DNA from: Flavobacteriaceae bacterium UBA3339 | GTDB lineage: Bacteria; Bacteroidota; Bacteroidia; Flavobacteriales; Flavobacteriaceae | Reading direction: 5' to 3' | Length of the DNA stretch: 64,000 nt | Assembly: GCA_002360925.1 (NCBI GenBank) | Contig: DERN01000001.1 | Coordinates: forward strand, 1-64,000 | Shown here: in pieces, positions 35,785 through 43,621 of the stretch | Position numbering within the stretch: the stretch's first letter is position 1 | Layout: every line of letters begins with the position of its first letter | Translations under genes and position numbers: made by a program | The notes under the pieces: model-generated | Told to the model about the DNA's origin: nothing | What the model saw: only the letters and a program-made list of their open reading frames with translations | Databases searched by the model: none

Positions 35785-35817
35785 ATAATCCCTCCGTTTT
35801 CGGAGGGATTATTATTT
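35785..35817 (+). terminator. terminator of the H1-like gene
   Basis: ATAATCCCTCCG-TTTT-CGGAGGGATTATT forms a strong stem followed by ATTTTGTTTT. It starts 3 bp after the stop codon. Confidence 0.85.
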
Positions 35818-35969
35818 TGTTTTCATCCAAAAATAAAGAGTCTCTAGCATTAAACGCTTTCTATATCAAGAAGCTTATAATAACGAAAAGAGTCAAATTA
35901 TTATATCAATATTAAATAACACGTTATTATAAATTAAATCTTATTTTTAGCTTTTATATAATTTATAAC

Positions 35970-36581
35970 ATGAAATTGAAGACGAATTTATCCAGGTTGG
36001 GTGTTTTAATTTTAACCATTATATTTCTTATGACAGCCGTTGTATTTGAAATTTTAGAATTAGGCTCGTTACCGGCTCAGTTTTTTGGAACACTTTTAGG
36101 TGTAGTCATTACAGCGATTATTACGGTTTTACTTTTGCAAGGACAAACTAAAAGTGAAGAATCTAGAGAGCGTAATCTTATGGTTTTTGAGAAAAAACAA
36201 GAGGTTTACTTTCATTTTTTGACTCAATTGAACGTTATTTTACAAAAAGAAAATCTAACGCTTCATCTTAATCATGCAAAGATTTTAGAAAAAGAAGTAA
36301 ACAGCCTACAGGATTTACTTTTTGAAATAGGTTATTTGCAAATGCACACTTCTTCTGAAACATTTGATAAAATATTGAAACTGGTAGGAAATTTATTAGA
36401 AGAAAGTAAAAAACTAAAAAGAGTAGATATTAAATCAGAAAAAGATTTTGAAGCCTATTATAAAGTTTTATCAAAAGATTTTTTTGTTATTGTATCACTT
36501 TTAAAGTTAGAGTTATATAAATCGACTCCGGCAAATATTGATAACGAGCAATTAGAACGCATTATTAAACTTTCATTTTAA
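35970..36581 (+). CDS. membrane protein of unknown function
   Basis: This 203-residue protein has two hydrophobic helices near the N-terminus (LSRLGVLILTIIFLMTAVVF and FGTLLGVVITAIITVLLLQG) and a cytosolic helical, possibly coiled-coil tail of about 145 residues. No enzyme motif was seen. It precedes the carbonic anhydrase gene by 44 bp and could be co-transcribed, which might suggest a membrane partner for it; that is speculation. No family was recognised. Confidence 0.55.
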   Translation: MKLKTNLSRLGVLILTIIFLMTAVVFEILELGSLPAQFFGTLLGVVITAIITVLLLQGQTKSEESRERNLMVFEKKQEVYFHFLTQLNVILQKENLTLHLNHAKILEKEVNSLQDLLFEIGYLQMHTSSETFDKILKLVGNLLEESKKLKRVDIKSEKDFEAYYKVLSKDFFVIVSLLKLELYKSTPANIDNEQLERIIKLSF

Positions 36582-36625
36582 TTTTGTTTGAAATTTTTTT
36601 ATTCTAACAGTAAAAAACGGAACCT

Positions 36626-37264
36626 ATGAAAATTGAAAATATTTTTGATAACAATAAAGAATGGATTAAAGAAAATCTTTCAATCGACAAAGATTACTTT
36701 AAAAACTTGGCTAAAGATCAAACGCCGGAAATTCTTTATATAGGTTGTTCAGATAGTCGTGTTTCGGCCGAAGAACTTATGGGAATTGAACCAGGAGTTG
36801 CTTTTGTTCACCGAAATATTGCCAATATTGTTCCCAATATGGATATAAATTCTAAATCGGTAATAGATTATGCTGTTAGCCATTTAAAGGTAAAACATAT
36901 TGTAATTTGCGGACATTATGATTGCGGAGGAATAAAAGCCGCAATGGGAGATGAGAATTTGGGAATTTTAAATCCTTGGCTGGGAAATATTCGCGATGTT
37001 TATCGTTTGCATTTTACAGAACTAAATTGTATTCAAGATCTTAGCAAAAGGTGCGATCGATTGGTAGAGTTAAATGTTGCAGAACAATGTTTAAATGTTT
37101 TAAAAATTTCGAATATTCAAGAAGCTATTTTAAATAAACAATTAACCATTTATGGTTGGGTTTTTGATATTAAAACAGGATTATTGATTGACTTAACAAG
37201 TCAAATAATGAATGAATTTAAAATGAATGCTTCTCAAGCAAAAGAAATATATCGTATAAAGTAG
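36626..37264 (+). CDS. beta-class carbonic anhydrase
   Basis: This 212-residue enzyme hydrates CO2 to bicarbonate. The zinc ligands Cys41 (in IGCSDSR), His97 and Cys100 (in CGHYDCGG) are all present, as is the Asp43-Arg45 dyad. The block FVHRNIANIV is also canonical. Length is normal for plant/bacterial beta-carbonic anhydrases. It follows the small membrane gene and ends before a bidirectional terminator. Confidence 0.95.
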   Translation: MKIENIFDNNKEWIKENLSIDKDYFKNLAKDQTPEILYIGCSDSRVSAEELMGIEPGVAFVHRNIANIVPNMDINSKSVIDYAVSHLKVKHIVICGHYDCGGIKAAMGDENLGILNPWLGNIRDVYRLHFTELNCIQDLSKRCDRLVELNVAEQCLNVLKISNIQEAILNKQLTIYGWVFDIKTGLLIDLTSQIMNEFKMNASQAKEIYRIK

Positions 37265-37300
37265 ATTTTAGAAAAGATTTATTAGGTTATAAAATTAATA

Positions 37301-37331
37301 ATATGAGATTTTTTCTAGAAAAATCTCATAT
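37301..37331. terminator. bidirectional terminator
   Basis: ATATGAGATTTTT and its reverse complement AAAAATCTCATAT flank a 5-nt loop between the convergent carbonic anhydrase and glutamate-synthase-like genes. Confidence 0.7.
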
Positions 37332-37434
37332 CTAATCTCAACTTTTACCTGTTTCTTTTATATAATTTTTTAAATTCTTTAGAAGGAAGTTTTATCAGTC
37401 TGTTTAAATAATAAAATCTAACGTTTATTTGTTA

Positions 37435-39045
37435 TTAAGCTTTTGGACTTACTTCCGAAATTCCCCAACGGTTCATATCTGCATGCTCAAAATCCCATTT
37501 GTATCTATCCGGAATAGTTCCTAACAACATACTCCCAACTTTCATTGAAGGAAATATTTCTTCATAAGTAAGCATTTCGTTTAACGAAACGCGTCGGTAA
37601 ATATGAGCGCGGGTAATGTTTTTCATGTCATCTAGTCCCGAAGCTCCCAACAGTTCCACAAAACTTTCAACCGTTCCTTTGTGATAATTAGCCATTCGTA
37701 CTTTTTTATCGGCAACGTCTAAACCAATAGTTAGTTTAGGATCTTGAGTCGCAATTCCTGTAGGACATTGGTTGGTGTTGCATAAAAGCGCCTGAATACA
37801 ACCAATAGCAATCATCATTGCACGAGCAGCATTACATGTATCGGCACCTAAAGCCATTGCGCGCGCAATATGGAATGAAGAAGTTACTTTTCCGGATGCA
37901 ATTAATCTGATGTGTTGACGAATTCCCATTCCGGTTAAGATATTATGAACAAAAGCTAATCCGTCCAGCATAGGTGCTCCTATATAATTTGAAAACTCCT
38001 GAGGAGCAGCACCTGTTCCGCCTTCTCCGCCGTCAACTGTTATAAAATCGGGATAAATATCCAAATGAATCATTGCTTTACAAATAGATATAAACTCGGC
38101 TTTGTGCCCAATACACAGTTTAAAACCAATGGGTTTCCCTTCCGACAATTCTCTTAACTTTTGTATAAACTGAACCAATTCTAGAGGTGAATTAAATGCC
38201 GAATGATATGGGGGAGAAGCTACTATTGTATGCGGTTTTACATGTCTTATCAAAGCAATTTCTTCTGTGTTTTTAGATGCAGGTAATATTCCTCCGTGTC
38301 CCGGTTTTGCTCCTTGCGAAATTTTAAGCTCAATCATTTTAACGCTTGGCAGTTTTGCTTTTTCGGCAAATAATTCGTCATTAAAATTCCCGGCTTCATC
38401 TCTACAGCCAAAATATCCCGTACCTATCTGCCAAATAAGATCACCACCGTTTTTTAAATGATAAGGGCTAATTCCTCCTTCGCCTGTATTATGGGCAAAA
38501 CCTCCTAATTTGGCACCTCCGTTCATTGCTTCTACAGCCTGAGCACTTAAAGATCCAAAACTCATGGCCGATATATTAAGGATACTTGCCGAATAAGGCT
38601 GTTTGCAATCTTTATTTCCAAAAAGAATTCTAGGATTTTGATTTAATTTTTCAAATGCTTTTGGAGCAATCGAATGGCACATCCACTCATAACCTTCGGC
38701 GTAAACGTCTAACTGAGTTCCAAACGGAACCGTTTCCAATTCTTTTTTAGCACGTTGGTAAATGGTTGCTCGATCAATGCGACTAATTGGTTTTCCGTCA
38801 GTATCCGATTCAATAAAGTATTGGTACATTTTCGGACGCAGTTCTTCCATCACATAACGCAGTCTTCCAAAAACGGGATAAATCCGCCTAAGAGTATGTT
38901 TTTTCTGATACATATCCTGATATCCCATAATAACAAATACCAAAACGATAACAAAAAGAACGCCCCAGTTTCTGTTTAAAAATAAGGTAAGGGCAAGCGT
39001 CACGACCAAAAGCAGGCTCGAAAAAAGAACAAATTGTTTACGCAT
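37435..39045 (-). CDS. FMN-binding glutamate synthase family protein
   Basis: This 536-residue protein has one or two N-terminal membrane helices (about 5-40) and a glutamate-synthase central TIM-barrel domain. It contains LNISAMSFGSLSAQAVEAMN, GGAKLGGFAHNTGEGGISPY, DFITVDGGEGGTGAAPQEFS (flavin phosphate site) and NTNQCPTGIATQDP. It lacks the amidotransferase and the FAD/NAD halves of GltBD. Such stand-alone GltB2-like proteins are widespread and poorly characterised. The gene is divergent from the GNAT gene at 39276. No partner is close. Confidence 0.88.
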   Translation of the reverse strand: MRKQFVLFSSLLLVVTLALTLFLNRNWGVLFVIVLVFVIMGYQDMYQKKHTLRRIYPVFGRLRYVMEELRPKMYQYFIESDTDGKPISRIDRATIYQRAKKELETVPFGTQLDVYAEGYEWMCHSIAPKAFEKLNQNPRILFGNKDCKQPYSASILNISAMSFGSLSAQAVEAMNGGAKLGGFAHNTGEGGISPYHLKNGGDLIWQIGTGYFGCRDEAGNFNDELFAEKAKLPSVKMIELKISQGAKPGHGGILPASKNTEEIALIRHVKPHTIVASPPYHSAFNSPLELVQFIQKLRELSEGKPIGFKLCIGHKAEFISICKAMIHLDIYPDFITVDGGEGGTGAAPQEFSNYIGAPMLDGLAFVHNILTGMGIRQHIRLIASGKVTSSFHIARAMALGADTCNAARAMMIAIGCIQALLCNTNQCPTGIATQDPKLTIGLDVADKKVRMANYHKGTVESFVELLGASGLDDMKNITRAHIYRRVSLNEMLTYEEIFPSMKVGSMLLGTIPDRYKWDFEHADMNRWGISEVSPKA

Positions 39046-39275
39046 ACGTCGAGTTGTTTATAACCATAACTTATTGTATTAAAACAAGAGTTTAGGTTAA
39101 TTATTGAATTGATTAAAAAATGTTTTGACTTTTTGATGTTGATTATAAATTTACACATTAAAAGCACATAAAAAATAAGATATGATAAAATATTAAAGAA
39201 TAAAATACTGTTTTTATATTCAAGCCTCCTGCTGTAATCATACTATATGTTGGTCCGTTTTTTTATCTTTACCAT

Positions 39276-39812
39276 ATGCAGATAAAAATAAGAAAAGAGG
39301 AAAAGGAAGATTTTAATACAGTTTTTAAGCTGATTGAAGAAGCTTTTAGAAATGAAGAATACAGCGATCATAAAGAACAATATTTAGTTGAACGATTAAG
39401 AAAATCGGATGCTTTTATACCAGAATTGTCTATTGTTGCAGAGCTAGATAATGAAATAGTTGGTTATATATTACTTACTAAAATAACGATTATAGATAGT
39501 CAAAAGAATCTACATCCGTCGCTAGCTTTGGCTCCGGTAGCTGTTTCGAAACGATTTCAACGTAAGGGAATTGGAGTAAAATTAATTACTTATGCGCATG
39601 AGAAAGCTAAAGAATTGGGATTTAGTTCAGTTGTTTTATTAGGACATGAAAACTATTATCCTAAGTTTGGATATAAACCAACCATTGCATTTGGAATAAA
39701 GTTACCTTTTGATGTTCCTGAGGCTAATAGTATGATAATAGAATTATTCGAAAATGCTCTACAAAATGTCTCGGGAACGGTTCATTATCCGAAAGAGTTT
39801 GAAATTGAATAA
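39276..39812 (+). CDS. GNAT family N-acetyltransferase
   Basis: This 178-residue enzyme has the GNAT fold with the acetyl-CoA motif SKRFQRKGIGVKLITYAHEK and a GHENYYPKFGYKPTIAFGIK ending typical of the YhbS-like group. It transfers an acetyl group from acetyl-CoA to an unknown amine. It starts 230 bp from the divergent glutamate-synthase-like gene and ends 143 bp before the sigma-54 activator. No operon partner. Confidence 0.88.
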   Translation: MQIKIRKEEKEDFNTVFKLIEEAFRNEEYSDHKEQYLVERLRKSDAFIPELSIVAELDNEIVGYILLTKITIIDSQKNLHPSLALAPVAVSKRFQRKGIGVKLITYAHEKAKELGFSSVVLLGHENYYPKFGYKPTIAFGIKLPFDVPEANSMIIELFENALQNVSGTVHYPKEFEIE

Positions 39813-39928
39813 AGGAAACATTTTGACGTTCTATTACAAAACTTCTTAATATATAATCGGATATTTTACTTGCTTTAAAAAGTACATTATTTTACTCTTC
39901 CCTTTTAAAGAAGATAGCTGAATAATCG

Positions 39929-39936
39929 TAAATTTG
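39929..39936 (+). promoter_or_regulatory. TAAATTTG -7-like element
   Basis: Exact TAnnTTTG match 19 bp before the GTG start of the sigma-54 activator gene. No clear -33 TTG at normal spacing; tentative. Confidence 0.3.
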
Positions 39937-39955
39937 AAATTAAATTAGAGTTAAA

Positions 39956-41290
39956 GTGATAAAAGTACTTATAATAGATGATGAAGAGAAATTGAGAAGC
40001 TTACTTTCTAAAATTATTAGTTTAGAAGGGTTTGAAGTTTTTCAGGCATCAACTATTAAATTAGGATTAAAAAGATTAGAATCAAAAGATATAGACGTTG
40101 TAATCTGTGATGTTAAATTACCAGATGGAAATGGTATTGAAACTGCTAAAATCATTAAAAACAACCACCCAGAGGTTGAAGTAATTCTATTAACTGCTTT
40201 TGGAACTATTACAGATGGCGTGCAAGCCATTAAAAATGGCGCTTTTGATTATATTACCAAAGGTGACGATAACAATAAAATTATTCCGCTTTTGTACAAA
40301 GCCAGTGAAAAGGCAACTTTAAATAAAAAACTTCAAAAGTTAGAAAATCAGTTAAGTGAAAAACATTCTTTTGAAAAAATCATCGGTAAATCAACTTCAT
40401 TATTAAAAGCAGTCGAATTAGCAAAAAAAGTAGCAACAACACCTACAACTGTTTTGTTAACAGGAGAAACAGGAACGGGAAAAGAAATTTTTGCACAGGC
40501 TATTCATCAAGCAAGCAATCGATCTTCAGAAAATTTTGTAGCCATAAACTGTTCTGCTTTTAGCAAGGAGTTATTAGAAAATGAATTATTTGGTCATAAA
40601 GAAGGAGCGTTTACAGGAGCTTCCAAAAATCAGAAAGGATTGTTTGAAGAAGCGCATAAAGGAACCATTTTTTTGGACGAAATAGGCGAACTGGCATTAG
40701 ATTTACAAGCAAAAATATTACGTGTTTTAGAAACAGGAGAATTTTTACGAGTAGGCGACTCAAAACCTATTAAAGTTGATGTGCGTGTTATTGCTGCTAC
40801 TAATCGAAAATTAGAAGAAGAAATACAAAAAGAGCATTTTAGAAGTGATTTGTTTTATCGGTTAGCCGTTTTTGAAATTCATTTGCCATCGTTGCGCGAA
40901 CGAAAAAAAGACATTTTGCTTTTGGCAGATTATTATGTCAATTACTTTGCCTTACAAACTAGCCGAAAACCATTAAAACTATCAGAAGAATACGCAACAG
41001 CGCTTGAAAATAATAATTGGAAAGGAAATATTCGCGAACTTAAAAACGTAATTGAACGAAGCGTGATTCTTACAGATTCAGATGTTTTACAAACAGATAC
41101 ACTTCCTGCAGATTTTTTAAATGAAGTTGGTTCTACTAAGGCTCTTTCGTCATTTTCAATGGCGAACATAGAAAAAAAACATATTCAAAAAATCCTTCAA
41201 CATACTGGAGGAAATAAAGCAGAAACTGCTCGTTTACTCGAAATAGGAATTGCAACACTTTATAGAAAAATAGAAGAATACCATCTTTAA
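39956..41290 (+). CDS. sigma-54-dependent response regulator of the kdp locus
   Basis: This 444-residue NtrC-type activator has a receiver domain (Asp52 in VVICDVKLPDGNG), an AAA+ domain with Walker A GETGTGKE (about 169-176) and the sigma-54-contacting GAFTGA motif (about 217-222), and a C-terminal Fis-type helix-turn-helix. The start codon is GTG at 39956. In E. coli the kdp genes are driven by the OmpR-type KdpE; here an NtrC-type regulator stands directly before kdp. It is separated from the small kdp ORFs by a terminator and a sigma-54-like promoter, so it likely activates them. The histidine kinase at 48584-50308 is its likely partner. Confidence 0.9.
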   Translation: MIKVLIIDDEEKLRSLLSKIISLEGFEVFQASTIKLGLKRLESKDIDVVICDVKLPDGNGIETAKIIKNNHPEVEVILLTAFGTITDGVQAIKNGAFDYITKGDDNNKIIPLLYKASEKATLNKKLQKLENQLSEKHSFEKIIGKSTSLLKAVELAKKVATTPTTVLLTGETGTGKEIFAQAIHQASNRSSENFVAINCSAFSKELLENELFGHKEGAFTGASKNQKGLFEEAHKGTIFLDEIGELALDLQAKILRVLETGEFLRVGDSKPIKVDVRVIAATNRKLEEEIQKEHFRSDLFYRLAVFEIHLPSLRERKKDILLLADYYVNYFALQTSRKPLKLSEEYATALENNNWKGNIRELKNVIERSVILTDSDVLQTDTLPADFLNEVGSTKALSSFSMANIEKKHIQKILQHTGGNKAETARLLEIGIATLYRKIEEYHL

Positions 41291-41310
41291 ATCAGATGTA
41301 TCATATTGAG

Positions 41311-41342
41311 AAAAGCCTATCATTTTGATAGGCTTTTTTTTA
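41311..41342 (+). terminator. terminator between the activator and kdp genes
   Basis: AAGCCTATCA-TTT-TGATAGGCTT followed by a T tract. It places the activator and the kdp genes in separate transcription units. Confidence 0.85.
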
Positions 41343-41408
41343 TTTCTAAATAATTTGTTTGTTTTTATTTGTTTGATTTATAGTTGTTTGTGATTGTTTG
41401 GTTGTTTT

Positions 41409-41424
41409 TGGAACATAAGTTGGC
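41409..41424 (+). promoter_or_regulatory. sigma-54-like promoter of the kdp operon
   Basis: TGGAAC-ATAAG-TTGG matches the -24/-12 consensus TGGCAC-N5-TTGC with two mismatches and exact spacing. It sits between the terminator and the first micro-ORF at 41449 and just downstream of an NtrC-type activator. The call is inference from pattern and context. Confidence 0.5.
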
Positions 41425-41448
41425 ATAAGGCTTCAAAACAATTTAAAA

Positions 41449-41586
41449 ATGAAACATAAAAATGAATGTTCAAGAAGAAGAACAGAACCTCCATCGCTTC
41501 CAAAATGGCTTAAATCTTATCATTTAATGCTTTTTGCATTTCTTGTTTTTATGATACTCGGCACGTGTATAAAAACCTTTTTTTAA
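41449..41586 (+). CDS. 45-aa membrane micro-ORF, kdp leader
   Basis: ATG at 41449 opens a frame for 45 residues: basic N-terminus (MKHKNECSRRRTEPPSLPKW) followed by one hydrophobic helix (HLMLFAFLVFMILG) and a stop at 41586. It is the first coding unit downstream of the sigma-54-like promoter. Size and topology suggest a small membrane subunit or regulator of the Kdp complex. The frame is short, so protein-level support is needed; the ordered sequence of four such ORFs argues that it is real. Confidence 0.5.
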   Translation: MKHKNECSRRRTEPPSLPKWLKSYHLMLFAFLVFMILGTCIKTFF

Positions 41587-41602
41587 TAAAACCATAGAAA
41601 AT

Positions 41603-41686
41603 ATGATGACTATAGTACTTGTATTAGCCGGACTTGCTTGTTTTGGCTTGTTCATAAAATCGATTGATTTTTTCGATAAACTCTAA
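41603..41686 (+). CDS. 27-aa membrane micro-ORF, kdp leader
   Basis: ATG at 41603 gives 27 residues: a hydrophobic helix (MTIVLVLAGLACFGLFI) and a short charged end (KSIDFFDKL). It lies 16 bp after the preceding micro-ORF and 37 bp before the KdpF candidate. It resembles KdpF in size and topology but lacks the KPEEF-type end. Confidence 0.5.
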   Translation: MMTIVLVLAGLACFGLFIKSIDFFDKL

Positions 41687-41723
41687 AAAGTAAAAACAAA
41701 GATTAAAAATAAAAACAAAAAAC

Positions 41724-41801
41724 ATGATGGCATTGTTCCTTATTGTTATAGCAGTATTTATCTACATCTGCTATGTGCTTCTTAAACCAGAAGAATTTTA
41801 A
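41724..41801 (+). CDS. kdpF: KdpF, small potassium-ATPase subunit
   Basis: This 25-residue peptide has a single hydrophobic helix (ALFLIVIAVFIYICYVLL) and the end KPEEF. That matches the KdpF pattern (a helix followed by Tyr-x-x-Leu and Pro-Glu). KdpF stabilises the KdpABC complex in the membrane. It sits third of four micro-ORFs before kdpA. Confidence 0.75.
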   Translation: MMALFLIVIAVFIYICYVLLKPEEF

Positions 41802-41813
41802 CCCATTACAATT

Positions 41814-41927
41814 ATGAAATTTAATTACTCATCGTTAAGAGATATAGGACAGGTGATTTTAATATTTCTTATGATTTTAGGATGTGTAAAACTGTTTGGA
41901 TGGATGTTTAAAAACCTATTTAATTAA
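41814..41927 (+). CDS. 37-aa membrane micro-ORF before kdpA
   Basis: ATG at 41814 gives 37 residues with a hydrophobic helix (IGQVILIFLMILGCVKLF) and a basic end (MFKNLFN). It is 12 bp after kdpF and 5 bp before kdpA. No family was recognised. The tight spacing suggests it belongs to the kdp operon. Confidence 0.5.
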   Translation: MKFNYSSLRDIGQVILIFLMILGCVKLFGWMFKNLFN

Positions 41928-41932
41928 TTAAA

Positions 41933-43621
41933 ATGAATACAGAAATATTAGGGATTATTGCAATGTTTACAGTAACGGTAGTTTTGGCAATACCGTTGGG
42001 AAGATATATTGCAAAAGTATTTGGAAACGAAAAAACAATTCTAGATCCCATTTTTAATCCAGTAGAAAGAATTTTTTATAAAATAAGCGGTTTAAATCCG
42101 CAAACCGAAATGAACTGGAAACAACAAATGTTTGCTTTAGTAACTATTAACATGATTTGGTTCTTGTTGGGAATACTTATCTTAATGACTCAAGGAAACC
42201 TGCCTTTAAATCCAGATCAAAATCCAAGTATGCCTGCCGATTTGGCTTTTAATACGGTTATCTCGTTTGTGGTGAACTGTAATTTACAACATTATTCGGG
42301 CGAAACAGGTTTAAGCTACCTAGGGCAGTATTGGTTAATGTTTTTACAATTTGTTAGTGCGGGTACAGGAATGGCAGCGGCTGCTGTGTTGTTTCGAGCT
42401 TTTAGAGACAAATCAACGCAAAACTTAGGGAACTTTTATAACTTTTTTGTAAAATCTTGTACTCGAATTTTATTACCTATTGCATTTGTAGTGGCCGTTA
42501 TTTTGGTTTTCGAAGGAACTCCAATGACATTTGAAGGCAAAGATACCATGACCAATTTACAAGGAGAACAGGTAGAGGTTTCCAGAGGACCAGCTGCGGC
42601 TTTTATTGCTATAAAACATGTAGGTACAAATGGAGGTGGTTTTTTTGGTGTTAACTCGAATCATCCTTTTGAAAACCCTTCTTATTTGTCAAATATGGTT
42701 GAAATGTTTGCTCAAACCATTATTCCCATTGCGATGATTTTTGCATTTGGATATTTTATCCGAAGAAAAAAACTATCGTGGATGATTTTTGGAGTCATGA
42801 CAGTTGGTTTCTTATCATTAGCAATTCCTAATATTAATATGGAAATAAATGGGAATCCAGCTATTTCGGCTATGGGAATAGATAATTCGTTAGGTGCCAT
42901 GGAAGGAAAAGATATTAGAATAGGTGCACCGGCTGCTGGTTTTTGGAGTATTGTAACTACCGTTATTTCAACAGGATCTATTAACTCAATGCACGATAGT
43001 ACCATGCCGCTTTCAGGAATGAACGAATTACTTGCTATGATGATTAATGCCTTTTATGGAGGCGTTGGTGTTGGAATGCTTAACTTTTTTATATTCATAA
43101 TTCTGGCTGTGTTTATTAGTGGTTTAATGGTAGGGCGCACACCTGAGTTTTTAGGTAAAAAAGTCGAAGCACGTGAAATGAAAATAGCTATGATGATAGC
43201 GTTGTTACATCCTTTTTTAATATTGGTAGGTACTGCATTAGCAGCTGCATTGCCGCAATACACTGCTGAAACTTTAAACAATCCTGGTTTTCATGGATTA
43301 AGTGAGATGTTGTATGAATACACCTCTTCATCAGCAAATAATGGTAGTGGTTTTGAAGGTTTGGGTGATAATACAATATGGTGGAATATCAGTACAGGTT
43401 TTGTACTTATTTTATCGCGTTTCTTACCTATTATTGGTCCGGTAGCTATCGCTGGTTTGTTGGCACAGAAAAAATACATTCCAGAAGGCGATGGAACTTT
43501 AAAAACCGATACAGCAACTTTTGGACTTATGGTATTTGTAATTATAGCAATTGTTGCAGCCTTATCCTTTTTCCCTGTATTGGCGTTAGGACCTATTGCC
43601 GAGTTTTTTACACTTTATTAA
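41933..43621 (+). CDS. kdpA: potassium-transporting ATPase KdpA
   Basis: This 562-residue polytopic membrane protein is the potassium channel-like subunit. It shows IPLGRYIAKVFGNEKTILDP at the N-terminus, the pore-loop repeats NCNLQHYSGETGLSYLGQ and KHVGTNGGGFFGVNSNHPFENP, and a third loop TGSINSMHDSTMPLSG. Those carry the filter-like NGGGF and the conserved glycine set. It is the core of the KdpFABC complex. The stop codon and the ATG of kdpB share a base (TAATG). Confidence 0.96.
   Translation: MNTEILGIIAMFTVTVVLAIPLGRYIAKVFGNEKTILDPIFNPVERIFYKISGLNPQTEMNWKQQMFALVTINMIWFLLGILILMTQGNLPLNPDQNPSMPADLAFNTVISFVVNCNLQHYSGETGLSYLGQYWLMFLQFVSAGTGMAAAAVLFRAFRDKSTQNLGNFYNFFVKSCTRILLPIAFVVAVILVFEGTPMTFEGKDTMTNLQGEQVEVSRGPAAAFIAIKHVGTNGGGFFGVNSNHPFENPSYLSNMVEMFAQTIIPIAMIFAFGYFIRRKKLSWMIFGVMTVGFLSLAIPNINMEINGNPAISAMGIDNSLGAMEGKDIRIGAPAAGFWSIVTTVISTGSINSMHDSTMPLSGMNELLAMMINAFYGGVGVGMLNFFIFIILAVFISGLMVGRTPEFLGKKVEAREMKIAMMIALLHPFLILVGTALAAALPQYTAETLNNPGFHGLSEMLYEYTSSSANNGSGFEGLGDNTIWWNISTGFVLILSRFLPIIGPVAIAGLLAQKKYIPEGDGTLKTDTATFGLMVFVIIAIVAALSFFPVLALGPIAEFFTLY

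Noticed and set aside
41421..41435. Second possible sigma-54 box at TTGGCATAAGGCTTC
   Set aside because: The GG-to-GC spacing is too short; the box at 41409-41424 has correct spacing.
43378..43620. 81-codon upstream extension of KdpB
   Set aside because: It lies inside kdpA in another frame; the ATG overlapping the kdpA stop gives a normal KdpB.
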